Of a stretch of 8,012 nucleotides of DNA, positions 1 to 6,988 are shown one piece after another (the stretch's first letter is position 1; every line of letters begins with the position of its first letter). The DNA comes from Bacillota bacterium. Lineage in GTDB: Bacteria; Bacillota; Clostridia; Peptostreptococcales; Acidaminobacteraceae. The position numbers were made by a program, and so were the translations under genes. The notes below the pieces were generated by a model. That model had not been told where the DNA came from. It saw only the letters and a program-made list of their open reading frames with translations, and ran no database searches. The DNA is taken from assembly GCA_030529205.1 (NCBI GenBank), contig JAUMXJ010000044.1, forward strand, positions 1 through 8,012. Direction: 5' to 3'.

Positions 1-3000
1 GTCACCCTGCCGACAGGGGATTCAAGTGTCAGGGTTTCCACCTTGCTCTTTGCGAGAGTTTCAGTCGCCTTCCTGGAAAGCGTGAGTCTCACATCTTCCG
101 CATTCTTTGAAGCATTGACCTTGATTGTAAGTGCGGAAGCCTGCTTTTCCCCCGCCGCTTTCTCCGCCAGTGCAATTGCATGATCGATTCCGCGGTCGGA
201 AACTTCCGCACGGATTGTTTTCTCTTTTGTCTTAACAACCGCATTGACTGTGGCAACCGTCTTCCCGGTATCCTTCGTCACCACGGTCTTTTCCACATTG
301 TCCGCGGCAGCGTTCGAAGCGCCGTCCCGTCGGCTCTGTTCCCCGCCTTGGTTCTGACTTTCTCCGCCTTGGTCGGTATTCGGACTCGGATTGGTATTCG
401 GCGCCGGATTTACCGTGAGAACACCTTCCCGAACCGTAAAGTTGTCCGTGCCGTAGTTCGCATTATTGCCCGCCTGCGAATTCCTCATCAGATATTCCGT
501 CAGAGCACGGGAATTTTTGAACACAATGCTGTATCTTCCGGGCTGCAATGCATTTTGATTGACCGCTCGTCCGTCCACAGTGCGAATCTCGAACTGAGGA
601 GTGAAAGCCGCTCCCCCGCCGCCTGTAAGATCGATCGTTTCATTTCCGATTGTTCCGCCGAAGTTCAGAGTAAAGCTCGGAAGCGGACTTCCCGCGGTCA
701 TCGTCGCATCGTTCGGCTTGACGGTGAGACGGCGCTGAGAAATGATAAACTTATATTCCCTCGTCGCAGCTTCATACTCGTCCGTTTCCGGCACCGTTAC
801 TTCGAGAGTGTACGGCGACACGGCGGATTTTACGGGAGGCGCATCGAGCAACTGCGGTCCCTGAAACCATCTATATGTTGCACGATCTACCATATTTCCG
901 TCCACCGTCGCGCTTCCGATGTATCCCGCCGGCTGCCCGTCATACTCCTTATTTTCGATGGTGATTCCGGTGATATTCGGCGTCTTTTTATTCGCAATCT
1001 CAATCGTTACCGTAAATTCCTTGTCCGTGTAGTTTCGGAAAGACGCTTTGAGAGGAATGGTGGCGGTTGGAGCAGCCGAACCGATTGCAACGGAACGTGT
1101 GGTGAACTGAATGCTCGTTCCGTCGATTGTCACCGCACCATCGATAATCGAACCGGCATCTGTCGGATCTCCGTTCAACTTCAGCTTCTGCACTTCATAA
1201 GCGCCGAAGAACGGTCGGACATCAAAGACAATATCCTGTACTTTGGAAGCGGAGACTTTAATCGTGTTCGCCTCGACATCGATTGTATTACTGTCTCCCT
1301 TTGTAATGGTAAGTTTTCCCGGAATCACGCCGACGACCTCGTATCGATCGCTGCGGAGGAAGGCTCCGTTGATTACATAATCTCCGACATCATCTCCCTT
1401 TACGGCATCGGTCGACAGACTCATTTCTACTGAATTTTTCGTATCCTGACCCACAAGTCCGGTATCCGCAGCTCCGTCATTTTCATCAGCGTTCAGTACA
1501 TAGTAGGCACGCGGATTCAAACCGCTGAGATCCAGATCTTTAATACTCTCCAGGTATCCGAACTCTCTGTCATTGATTTTGACTTTCACCTGCTTTTTGG
1601 CAACATGAAGCGTATAGGTAATCGCAGTCTCCGCAAACGCCCCGTCCACTTTTGCCGCCGTAGCGGTGATGGTGGTCGTACCGACACCCTTAATGTTCAC
1701 CATATCGTTTTCAATGGTTGCAACATCAGAGTTTGAGGAATCGTAGCTGATTGCTCCGCCTCCCTGCGTGCGATTGGTCGCCTCGATATGGAATCGAGCA
1801 TCTCCATACACTTTTCCGACTGTTCCGTTTCCGGCTTCAAGTCCCCAGGAAATGTCCTGCTTTGGAAGTCCCGAGACGCTTACTCGAATCGGGACGGGGA
1901 GCACCAGGATTTGGTAGTGGTCGTCAAAAGCCGGAATCGGCTTTAATCCGACATACGCAGTGTGAATACCGACAGGCAGAGTTTTCTGCTCCTGCTCCGT
2001 TAAAGGAATCCGTCCCGCCTGATCTTTGTAGTACTCGGAACTCACCGTAACTTTTTCAGAATTGACTCCTTCCGGCTGAATCTTTGAAAAGTACTCTGAA
2101 ATCTGCGATTCAGGACCGTTCCACCCCATTCCTTCCTTGATTTGGAATACTTTGGTGTAATCTCCGTCGTAGCGCATAGACGCCTTATCGATTCTTGCAG
2201 GGACATTTGCTACTTCAAATTCCCCGTTTTCAAGCACATAATTGGATGCGCCTTCTCCCTCCAAATGATGGAAGACGACGGTCGCTGTCGTATGACCGAC
2301 CTGACTGCTTTCAAAACGAACGACGTTTTTCACAATCGCCCTTACTTTGTTGTCGGTACCGACTACATAGGTATTTCCCTCGGTAGAAAAGAATGTTCCT
2401 TCCTGCCCGGCATCATACGGCTTTGCAATCACAAGACCTTGTACATCAAGATCTGTTGCCCTGACGGTCTTCGGTGTAATCGACCCGTAGATTTCAGGAA
2501 CTTCGATCTTATAATCCTTATAAAAGATTCCCTTTGCGGCATCATCCGATGTCGATGTGTACGAAACTCCGGAACCGGTGATAAGGATATGATCTCCCAC
2601 ATCTTTCTGACTGTAGACAGGACTGAGCAGTTTGATATTTCCTATTTCTGAAGCCAAAGTTTCGGTCGGGGCTACCTCCAACTCTACCGTTCCGTCCGTT
2701 GTAGCCACCGTAGCGGTCCCGTCGTATTCTTTGCTCAGACCGCTCTGTGTCTTGAGCACCGATGACACGGATTTCGGGGTTACCGTAAATATTGCCGTTC
2801 CGCTTCTGCCTTCATATTGCGTTCCGCTGTTACCTGTAAGGGTGATTTTGTATTCCCCCGCATGAGACAGCACAGCTTTTTTTCCCTCATTCAAGAGGAC
2901 ATAAGACTGACTCGCTTCTGGTCGAAATTCCACCCTGTATGTAAACGAATCGTCAAAATTTGGAATCGGAGTTTCTCCGTCATATAAGCTGCTGATGATC

Positions 3001-3164
3001 TGATCCACGGGCGTTTGAGCCGTACCGAATTCATAATCGTACTTGGACAATTTCAGTGTCAGTTCTCCCCCCTGCGCCTGTGCAAATGCAAGGACGGGAA
3101 TCAGCGACAGCACCATGCATATTGAGAGCAGAATCCCCACTCCCTTCTTTAATGTCACATTCAT
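1..3164 (-). CDS. Large secreted Ig-like/YDG-repeat cell-surface protein (C-terminus beyond window)
   Basis: The frame is open from ATG at 3162-3164 to the window edge, giving 1054 complete codons without a stop. The start is supported by AGAGG at 3172-3176. Residues 1-28 form a signal peptide (basic start with K6-K7, hydrophobic core about 9-27, probable cleavage after AFA), so the protein is exported. Beyond it lie repeated beta-sandwich-like units. YDG-type motifs (KEYDG, KPYDA, RYDG, KEYDGQ) occur near residues 145, 248, 331 and 739. A bacterial Ig-like group 2 (Big_2) unit lies at about 440-505, with SYDSSNSDVATIEND followed by GVGTTTITATA. An MBG-like unit lies at about 811-918. A Pro/Asn/Gly/Gln linker (about 919-955) precedes a different C-terminal module (about 957-1054), of a kind I associate with regions ahead of wall or S-layer anchors. 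The mature part has no cysteine. The anchor, if any, lies outside the window. The role is unknown; adhesion or surface-coat function is inferred from architecture only. Confidence 0.9.
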   Translation of the reverse strand, partial: MNVTLKKGVGILLSICMVLSLIPVLAFAQAQGGELTLKLSKYDYEFGTAQTPVDQIISSLYDGETPIPNFDDSFTYRVEFRPEASQSYVLLNEGKKAVLSHAGEYKITLTGNSGTQYEGRSGTAIFTVTPKSVSSVLKTQSGLSKEYDGTATVATTDGTVELEVAPTETLASEIGNIKLLSPVYSQKDVGDHILITGSGVSYTSTSDDAAKGIFYKDYKIEVPEIYGSITPKTVRATDLDVQGLVIAKPYDAGQEGTFFSTEGNTYVVGTDNKVRAIVKNVVRFESSQVGHTTATVVFHHLEGEGASNYVLENGEFEVANVPARIDKASMRYDGDYTKVFQIKEGMGWNGPESQISEYFSKIQPEGVNSEKVTVSSEYYKDQAGRIPLTEQEQKTLPVGIHTAYVGLKPIPAFDDHYQILVLPVPIRVSVSGLPKQDISWGLEAGNGTVGKVYGDARFHIEATNRTQGGGAISYDSSNSDVATIENDMVNIKGVGTTTITATAAKVDGAFAETAITYTLHVAKKQVKVKINDREFGYLESIKDLDLSGLNPRAYYVLNADENDGAADTGLVGQDTKNSVEMSLSTDAVKGDDVGDYVINGAFLRSDRYEVVGVIPGKLTITKGDSNTIDVEANTIKVSASKVQDIVFDVRPFFGAYEVQKLKLNGDPTDAGSIIDGAVTIDGTSIQFTTRSVAIGSAAPTATIPLKASFRNYTDKEFTVTIEIANKKTPNITGITIENKEYDGQPAGYIGSATVDGNMVDRATYRWFQGPQLLDAPPVKSAVSPYTLEVTVPETDEYEAATREYKFIISQRRLTVKPNDATMTAGSPLPSFTLNFGGTIGNETIDLTGGGGAAFTPQFEIRTVDGRAVNQNALQPGRYSIVFKNSRALTEYLMRNSQAGNNANYGTDNFTVREGVLTVNPAPNTNPSPNTDQGGESQNQGGEQSRRDGASNAAADNVEKTVVTKDTGKTVATVNAVVKTKEKTIRAEVSDRGIDHAIALAEKAAGEKQASALTIKVNASKNAEDVRLTLSRKATETLAKSKVETLTLESPVGRV

Positions 3165-3195
3165 ACCTATACCTCTTTTCTTTTTTTTAAATCGC

Positions 3196-3224
3196 ATTCT
3201 ATATTAAACAAAAGGACTAGGCAA
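3196..3224 (-). promoter_or_regulatory. Putative sigma-A promoter of the surface-protein gene
   Basis: On the minus strand TTGCCT (3219-3224, 4 of 6 matches to TTGACA) is separated by exactly 17 bp from TAGAAT (3196-3201, 5 of 6 matches to TATAAT). The -10 element lies about 30 bases ahead of the ATG at 3164, leaving a short A-rich leader that contains the AGAGG ribosome binding site. It is identified by consensus only. Its presence suggests that the surface-protein gene is transcribed independently of the transporter operon upstream. Confidence 0.6.
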
Positions 3225-3419
3225 CACACAAAAGGGCGTTATTTGTTTGTATAATTTAACATTTTCTGATTTTTAAGTTGTTTATTCGCACAAAGACAGA
3301 AGAAAAACTTCGTTTTCGTTCCAACAACAGGAATTCACTCTTTTTTCGAATTTGAAAATAATAATAAATGATATTCATATTTTGTTTCTTAGATTAGCAT
3401 TAGAAAGATTGGCGGACAT
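3225..3419. other. AT-rich intergenic spacer
   Basis: This stretch is visibly richer in A and T than the coding DNA on either side and has no credible ORF on either strand. It contains only weak dyads, such as TTTTC/GAAAA near 3344-3360 and ATGA/TCAT near 3368-3378. I see no GC-rich hairpin followed by a T-run, so no intrinsic terminator is visible for the upstream operon. It probably serves as upstream promoter DNA for the surface-protein gene. Confidence 0.6.
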
Positions 3420-3554
3420 TTACCAATACAATATCCCGGCGCGGAAATGACGGATCATCTGATACTTCCCGGAAGCATTCCGGGGACTATAACAGCCCTC
3501 GTCGTCCTTCAACGCTTCTCTCCACAAATCCCCGAACTTTACACCGTAGTACAT
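3420..3554 (-). CDS. Small ORF of 44 codons at the end of the transporter operon, unrecognised; possible gene remnant
   Basis: ATG at 3552-3554 is preceded by GAGGAGG (3560-3566), one of the best Shine-Dalgarno sequences in the window, with about 5 nt spacing. It starts 14 bases after the btuD stop (3569-3571) and ends at TAA 3420-3422. The predicted peptide begins MYYGVKFGDLWREALKDDEG and ends in GILYW. It has no membrane segment or signal peptide, is mixed in charge, and has one Cys (position 21). I do not recognise the family. From memory, the start vaguely resembles the N-terminus of class I methyltransferases that sometimes follow FecCD-type transporters. Another frame just downstream (about 3485-3417) would encode a run including SDDPSF, so it could be the 5' remnant of a frameshifted, truncated gene. 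Both ideas are inference. It may equally be a genuine small protein. Confidence 0.5.
   Translation of the reverse strand: MYYGVKFGDLWREALKDDEGCYSPRNASGKYQMIRHFRAGILYW
3468..3484. repeat. Perfect short inverted repeat (7-bp arms, 3-nt loop)
   Basis: CCCGGAA and TTCCGGG flank GCA, forming a compact GC-rich hairpin on either strand. It lies inside the 44-codon ORF, about 85 bases downstream of the btuD stop. No T-run follows it on the minus strand, so it is not a canonical intrinsic terminator. It could stabilise the 3' end of the operon mRNA or pause transcription. That role is inference. Confidence 0.55.
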
Positions 3555-3568
3555 GCCGTCCTCCTCGA

Positions 3569-4336
3569 CTATGCTTCCCGAATCGGAACAATCATGCGAC
3601 CGACGGAGGAATCACAGAACTCCGCCTTGACCTTGTACGCCTTCAGAATGCTCTCCTCGCTCAATACCTCCCGGGTATCACCGCTCTTCAGAACCCTCCC
3701 CTCGGAAAGAAGAACGGTCTTGTCGGCAAATCGTCCGATCATATTCAGCTCGTGCATCACAATCAATACAATGCACTTTCGATCCATGGCGATTTTTTTC
3801 AAAAGCTCCATCACTTCCAGCTGATGCCGGATATCCAAGGCGGATGTCGGTTCGTCGAGCAGAAGGATCTTCGGCTCCTGAACCAATGCCCTCGCCAGCA
3901 TGACTTTCTGCCTCTCACCTCCGCTCAACTGCCCGACGGGTTGCTGCAAAAACGCCTCGATATCCAGGTAGCGCACCACTTCCTCCACGACCTTCCGATC
4001 TTGTTCTTTTAATGACCATTCCACATACGGGCGTCTCCCGAGTGTAATGTACTCAAGACATGTGAGCGGAAAGGCGAAGGTGGAAGACTGCGGGACATAC
4101 GCTTGAATTTTCGCCAACTCCTTTAAAGAAAAATTCGTCAGTTCGGACCCGTCCAGTCGAATGCTTCCATGAGCGGGCTCAATCAGCCTCGCAATACACT
4201 TCAGCAAGGTGGATTTCCCCACACCGTTTGCTCCCGCGATGGCGGTAAGCTCTCCGGAATGAGCTTCAGCGGACACATGATCGAGGACATTCTTCCTCTC
4301 ATATGAAAACACGATATCACATATCTCTAAAACCAT
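3569..4336 (-). CDS. btuD: ABC transporter ATP-binding protein, corrinoid (BtuD/FecE-type) importer
   Basis: This 255-residue cytoplasmic ATPase would energise corrinoid import as a dimer under the BtuC permease. All nucleotide-binding motifs are intact: Walker A GANGVGKST (35-43), Q-loop Gln83 (VPQ), signature LSGGE (137-141), Walker B ILLLDEP (157-163), D-loop SALD (165-168) and switch His195 (VMHELN). The length matches the FecE/BtuD/FhuC family, usually about 250-275 residues. The ATG at 4334-4336 lies one base after the permease stop (TAG, then T, then ATG). Its ribosome binding site, a GGGGG run, falls within the last codons of that gene, so translational coupling is likely. By family alone the substrate could be ferric siderophore, haem or cobalamin. 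The operon's cobalamin riboswitch favours corrinoids. Confidence 0.93.
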   Translation of the reverse strand: MVLEICDIVFSYERKNVLDHVSAEAHSGELTAIAGANGVGKSTLLKCIARLIEPAHGSIRLDGSELTNFSLKELAKIQAYVPQSSTFAFPLTCLEYITLGRRPYVEWSLKEQDRKVVEEVVRYLDIEAFLQQPVGQLSGGERQKVMLARALVQEPKILLLDEPTSALDIRHQLEVMELLKKIAMDRKCIVLIVMHELNMIGRFADKTVLLSEGRVLKSGDTREVLSEESILKAYKVKAEFCDSSVGRMIVPIREA

Positions 4337-4337
4337 A

Positions 4338-5402
4338 CTACCCCCACATCTGCTTGCGTCTGCGAATCAGGATTCCGATAAAAAACGGAACCCCGATGAT
4401 GGATGTAATAATCCCCACCGGCATCTCTTTCGGCTGTATCACCGTCCTCGCAACGGTATCGGACAACAGGAGCAAAATGCCTCCCATCAACGCCGACGCA
4501 AAAATCAATCTGCGATTATCCACCCCGACGAGACTTCTGGAGATATGGGGAGAAACCAATCCCACAAAACCGATGATTCCGCTGAACGCAATGCTCACGG
4601 AAGCGGCAAGTGAAACGGTCAACATAAGCAGCCGCTTCAGCACTTTTACATTCACCCCCAAGGTGGCGGCGACATCTTCTCCTGCATTTAAAACATTGAG
4701 ATCCCAGGAAAATCGGATGATGATGACCAGGCTCAGCACAAAAAAAGGAACAACGGTCAGCACGGCGTTCCAATTGGATCTCCAAAATCCGCCCATCAAC
4801 CAGGTGTCCAAGTTTTTGAGCGCCTCGGCGGAGGATATGTATTTCAGTATCGATACACCGGCGGAAAACATGCTGCTCACCGCGACCCCGGACAGAATCA
4901 GGACAGTGGAGTCATTACGACTGAAACGCGCAATCTGATACACCAGGAAGAGTGAGAGGGTTCCGAAAAAAAAGGCATTGACCGCGACAACGGAATATCC
5001 TTTAAACAAGAAATTCGTATTGACGACGCTTGCCCCGAGCACCATCGCCACCGCGGCGCCGAAGGAGGCTCCGCTTGAGACACCGAGCGTAAAGGGCGAT
5101 GCCAGCGGGTTTCTGAGAACGCTTTGCATAATGCAGCCGCTCAAACCCAAGGTCATTCCCGTAATCGCACACAACACGATTCTCGGCAGTCTGACCTGCG
5201 TGATGATATAAAAATTGGACTGAAACTTCTCGGAGTGTTCCCCCGAGAGAAATTCGCGTACGAGCGCGCTGAGGTCGATTTTGGCGGATCCGAGAAGTGT
5301 ACTGACATACAGGAGAAACAAAAACAGGAGCAACATAGCAAAAACGGGAAGAAAACTTCCCGTCATGACAAATTTTTTATCCGTCTTATTTTTTAACTTC
5401 AT
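4338..5402 (-). CDS. btuC: FecCD-family permease, corrinoid (BtuC-type) importer subunit
   Basis: This integral membrane permease has 354 residues from the ATG at 5400-5402. Family hallmarks are clear: RLPR (71-74), a glycine-rich helix leading into RNPLASP (97-103) and LGVSSGAS (106-113), the cytoplasmic coupling region with GEDVAATLGV (241-250) contacting the ATPase, and the C-terminal GFVGLVSPHISR (278-289) and PVGIITSIIGVPFF (328-341). Hydrophobic segments lie roughly at 17-38, 75-95, 104-123, 135-157, 166-187, 212-230, 257-283, 298-315 and 328-346, consistent with the usual ten-helix fold. I chose this start because it begins just before the btuF stop (17-nt overlap, different frame) and gives normal length. 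The frame is open further upstream to 5477 but would then overlap btuF by more than 90 bases. ATG at 5366 is an alternative. No strong Shine-Dalgarno precedes 5402 (AAGGG is about 12 nt away), so coupling to btuF translation is likely. Confidence 0.92.
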   Translation of the reverse strand: MKLKNKTDKKFVMTGSFLPVFAMLLLFLFLLYVSTLLGSAKIDLSALVREFLSGEHSEKFQSNFYIITQVRLPRIVLCAITGMTLGLSGCIMQSVLRNPLASPFTLGVSSGASFGAAVAMVLGASVVNTNFLFKGYSVVAVNAFFFGTLSLFLVYQIARFSRNDSTVLILSGVAVSSMFSAGVSILKYISSAEALKNLDTWLMGGFWRSNWNAVLTVVPFFVLSLVIIIRFSWDLNVLNAGEDVAATLGVNVKVLKRLLMLTVSLAASVSIAFSGIIGFVGLVSPHISRSLVGVDNRRLIFASALMGGILLLLSDTVARTVIQPKEMPVGIITSIIGVPFFIGILIRRRKQMWG

Positions 5403-6558
5403 AGTACCAGATGCCCTTGAACTCGGCTCCGAGCCACTTTTCAAAATACTCTTTTGCAAAGACTTCCACATCCACATCCGCGAACTGCTCCGGATAGAGA
5501 TACTTGCCGAGTTGCATCAAACCGATATGCCTCTTGGAAGCGCCCAGGAAATCGGTATGGAAAATATAGACTTTTTTCTCCTGACCCGCCTTCATTTTCC
5601 CGATGGAAGAAATTTGATAGATATTCTCCACCACCTTGTCAAACTCGGCTTCGTCCGCAGCTTCGTAGCCTCCCAGCCAAGTTCCGTGAAGGGTGATAAC
5701 ATCCGGGTTGCATGAGAGTGCATACTCTTCATCGACCATTACGGTTGTACTCGCCTCCGCCTTATCATAGACGATTTCCGGAGAAGCGTCTTTCGCACCG
5801 AGCAATATGGTGGAATACCCCTCACCGACACCCATGGTGCCGTCATTTGAATAACAAGGGAAGATGCGATAACCGCCCTTGCTGTTCAGAAAGCCTGCCG
5901 AAAGCGCCATAATCTTCGGACGCGCGTCCTCCGCGACTTTGGAAACACGTTCCTGCAGATCCGCTTCCATATTCTTTCTGTAAGCGAGGAATTCTTTCGC
6001 TCTTTCCGTCTTATCGAATATTTCGGCAAGCAACATCAGCTCTTCCTCGTATTTTTCCGGTTGATAGTTGTCGATGCGTATCACTTTGATGCCTGCAGGG
6101 GTCAGGACATCTTCGAGCTCCATTGCGCGGTTTGTGTGAACAAACACGGCATCCGGTTTCATATCGATTATGGATTCGACATTCAGCTCCTTAATTTTTC
6201 CCATATCGGGAAGATCATTGTAACCCAGGTAGCTGTTATTCTTGTGAACCGTATCGCCGACTGCGATGACTTTGTCATCGATGTCGAGAATTTTAAATGC
6301 CTCCGCGGTCTGTCGGTTCAGGACAATTACTTTTTCAAGCGGTTGTTCCAGGACAAATTCTCTGCCGAGCGAATCGACAAATTGATACGGGTACTTGCTC
6401 GCTTCCTTGCTTGTCTCGGAAGTCGTCTGTGTCTCCGATGACGACACGGCAACGGATGTGGTGGTTGTCACCTCGGTACCCTGTTTTTCTCCCATACATG
6501 ATGTCAACATGGCGAGCATGAGCATGATCACGACGAGAATCGACGTTCGTTTTTTCAT
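5386..6558 (-). CDS. btuF: Corrinoid-binding lipoprotein of the ABC importer (BtuF/FecB family)
   Basis: This 390-residue extracytoplasmic solute-binding protein is tethered to the membrane by lipid. The N-terminus has KKR, a hydrophobic core, and a lipobox LTSC with Cys21 as the acylation site. A Thr/Ser-rich linker (about 28-53) spaces the domain from the membrane. The periplasmic-binding fold of PF01497 type starts near YQFVDSLGREFVLEQPLEKV (58-77). It continues through LNVESIIDMKPDAVFV (125-140), the long inter-lobe helix region (about 167-208), and the C-terminal lobe with CNPDVITLHG (283-292). The ATG at 6556-6558 has AAAGGAG (6565-6571) about 6 nt upstream. It is the first gene of the operon, directly below a cobalamin riboswitch, which is why I assign corrinoid rather than siderophore or haem. 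The family fold alone does not settle the ligand. Confidence 0.9.
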   Translation of the reverse strand: MKKRTSILVVIMLMLAMLTSCMGEKQGTEVTTTTSVAVSSSETQTTSETSKEASKYPYQFVDSLGREFVLEQPLEKVIVLNRQTAEAFKILDIDDKVIAVGDTVHKNNSYLGYNDLPDMGKIKELNVESIIDMKPDAVFVHTNRAMELEDVLTPAGIKVIRIDNYQPEKYEEELMLLAEIFDKTERAKEFLAYRKNMEADLQERVSKVAEDARPKIMALSAGFLNSKGGYRIFPCYSNDGTMGVGEGYSTILLGAKDASPEIVYDKAEASTTVMVDEEYALSCNPDVITLHGTWLGGYEAADEAEFDKVVENIYQISSIGKMKAGQEKKVYIFHTDFLGASKRHIGLMQLGKYLYPEQFADVDVEVFAKEYFEKWLGAEFKGIWYYEVKK

Positions 6559-6560
6559 TT

Positions 6561-6607
6561 TTCACTCCTTTGTGTGTATTTACCGCAGACGTGCGTAAAG
6601 AAGCAAA
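6561..6607 (-). promoter_or_regulatory. Possible Shine-Dalgarno-sequestering pairing ahead of btuF
   Basis: TTTGCTTCTTT (6597-6607) can pair over 11 positions, three of them G-U, with AAAGGAGTGAA (6561-6571), which contains the btuF ribosome binding site. Between them lies a smaller alternative hairpin, TTTACGCA/TGCGGTAAA with one bulged G, on the other side of a CGTC loop. The two structures share the TTT of one arm, so they compete. This would suit a riboswitch acting on translation initiation. The pairing is visible in the sequence; the regulatory role is inference and no energies were computed. Confidence 0.4.
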
Positions 6608-6619
6608 CGCCAATACCTC

Positions 6620-6646
6620 TTCAGGTTCTGAACTCGAAAACCTGAA
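6620..6646 (-). promoter_or_regulatory. Hairpin downstream of the aptamer, candidate expression-platform (P13-like) stem
   Basis: TTCAGGTT (6639-6646) and AACCTGAA (6620-6627) form a perfect 8-bp stem with an 11-nt loop, starting 6 nt after the closing stem of the aptamer. No T-run follows, so it is not a terminator. Its position matches the hairpin whose loop kisses L5 in adenosylcobalamin-class riboswitches. The loop GAGTT could pair with AACTT in the L5 region (one G-U). The kissing contact is an inference. Confidence 0.5.
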
Positions 6647-6652
6647 TCATCT

Positions 6653-6807
6653 CATTGCGGATGTATTCTGACTTAAACCTCGACGCGCAGATCGACCTTC
6701 CCGTCCAAGAACAAACAGTGGCATCCCGATATACACTAAGTTATTACAGCAGCGTGCCTGTGTGAGAATTTCACTCAACTTCCTGCAAAAATGCAAAATC
6801 CGCAATG
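6653..6807 (-). promoter_or_regulatory. Cobalamin riboswitch aptamer
   Basis: The conserved blocks of the cobalamin aptamer appear in order on the minus strand. A GGAAG segment leads to the P3-type block GAGTGAAATTCTC (6764-6776). Then come CTGCTGTAATAA (6741-6752, compare the consensus CACTGTAA), GCCACTG (6716-6722) and the B12-box element AGTCAGAATACAT (6661-6673, compare AGYCAGRAYACC). GGCA and TGCC can close the P4-type stem. The ends CATTGCGGAT (6798-6807) and ATCCGCAATG (6653-6662) form a perfect 10-bp outer stem, fixing the boundaries. It lies between a strong promoter and btuF, so ligand binding should reduce expression of the importer, the usual behaviour of this family. Some bases deviate from the consensus. 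Confidence 0.9.
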
Positions 6808-6827
6808 TGCGATAGAATTACTTGTCA

Positions 6828-6856
6828 ACTATATCCGTTAAATCCTCTGTTGTCAA
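6828..6856 (-). promoter_or_regulatory. Sigma-A promoter of the riboswitch-controlled transporter operon
   Basis: A perfect TTGACA -35 (6851-6856) is followed after exactly 17 bp by TATAGT (6828-6833, 5 of 6 matches). The predicted transcription start, about 6821, lies a dozen bases before the aptamer's outer stem and gives a leader of roughly 260 nt. This placement fits a riboswitch leader transcript well. Confidence 0.8.
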
Positions 6857-6923
6857 TCCCTCGCGACCCGCCTCCTCTCCGCGTCTTTTATCTCCCCTCT
6901 CGTTTCTATATTGTGGAAAACGC

Positions 6924-6956
6924 AAAAAAAAGACCGACTTCACATGGAAATCGGTC
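6924..6956 (-). terminator. Rho-independent terminator of the rplJ-rplL operon
   Basis: In minus-strand reading GACCGATTTC, loop CATGT and GAAGTCGGTC form a 10-bp stem (one G-T) at 6932-6956. Eight T's follow directly (6924-6931). It starts 32 bases after the rplL stop. It should end ribosomal-operon transcription and insulate the B12 uptake operon, whose promoter follows about 70 bases on. Confidence 0.93.
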
Positions 6957-6988
6957 ATAAGACTTAGCCCGTCTCGGAAATTCCGAAA

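Noticed and set aside
180..1433. A 417-codon open frame on the plus strand.
   Set aside because: It runs antisense within the surface-protein gene, which has a signal peptide, ribosome binding site and recognisable domains. The plus-strand product has no recognisable domain and is rich in Arg, Ser and Ile as expected for a shadow frame.
3360..3385. A Fur-box-like AT-rich dyad near ATGATATTCAT, suggesting iron regulation.
   Set aside because: Only four bases per arm are symmetric, it does not match the 7-1-7 Fur pattern well, and it lies downstream of the transporter operon rather than at its promoter.
5403..5477. An N-terminal extension of the permease by 25 residues to an ATG at 5477.
   Set aside because: It would overlap btuF by more than 90 bases, gives an unusual polar extension ahead of the first membrane helix, and makes the protein longer than normal for the family.
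6823..6828. A second TTGACA just downstream of the -10 element, as a tandem promoter.
   Set aside because: No -10-like hexamer lies 16-18 bp further on, and a start there would cut into the 5' arm of the aptamer. It is probably chance.
6975..6985. CGGAAATTCCG just after the rplL stop, as a terminator.
   Set aside because: It has only a 5-bp stem and no following T-run. The much stronger terminator at 6924-6956 explains the operon end.
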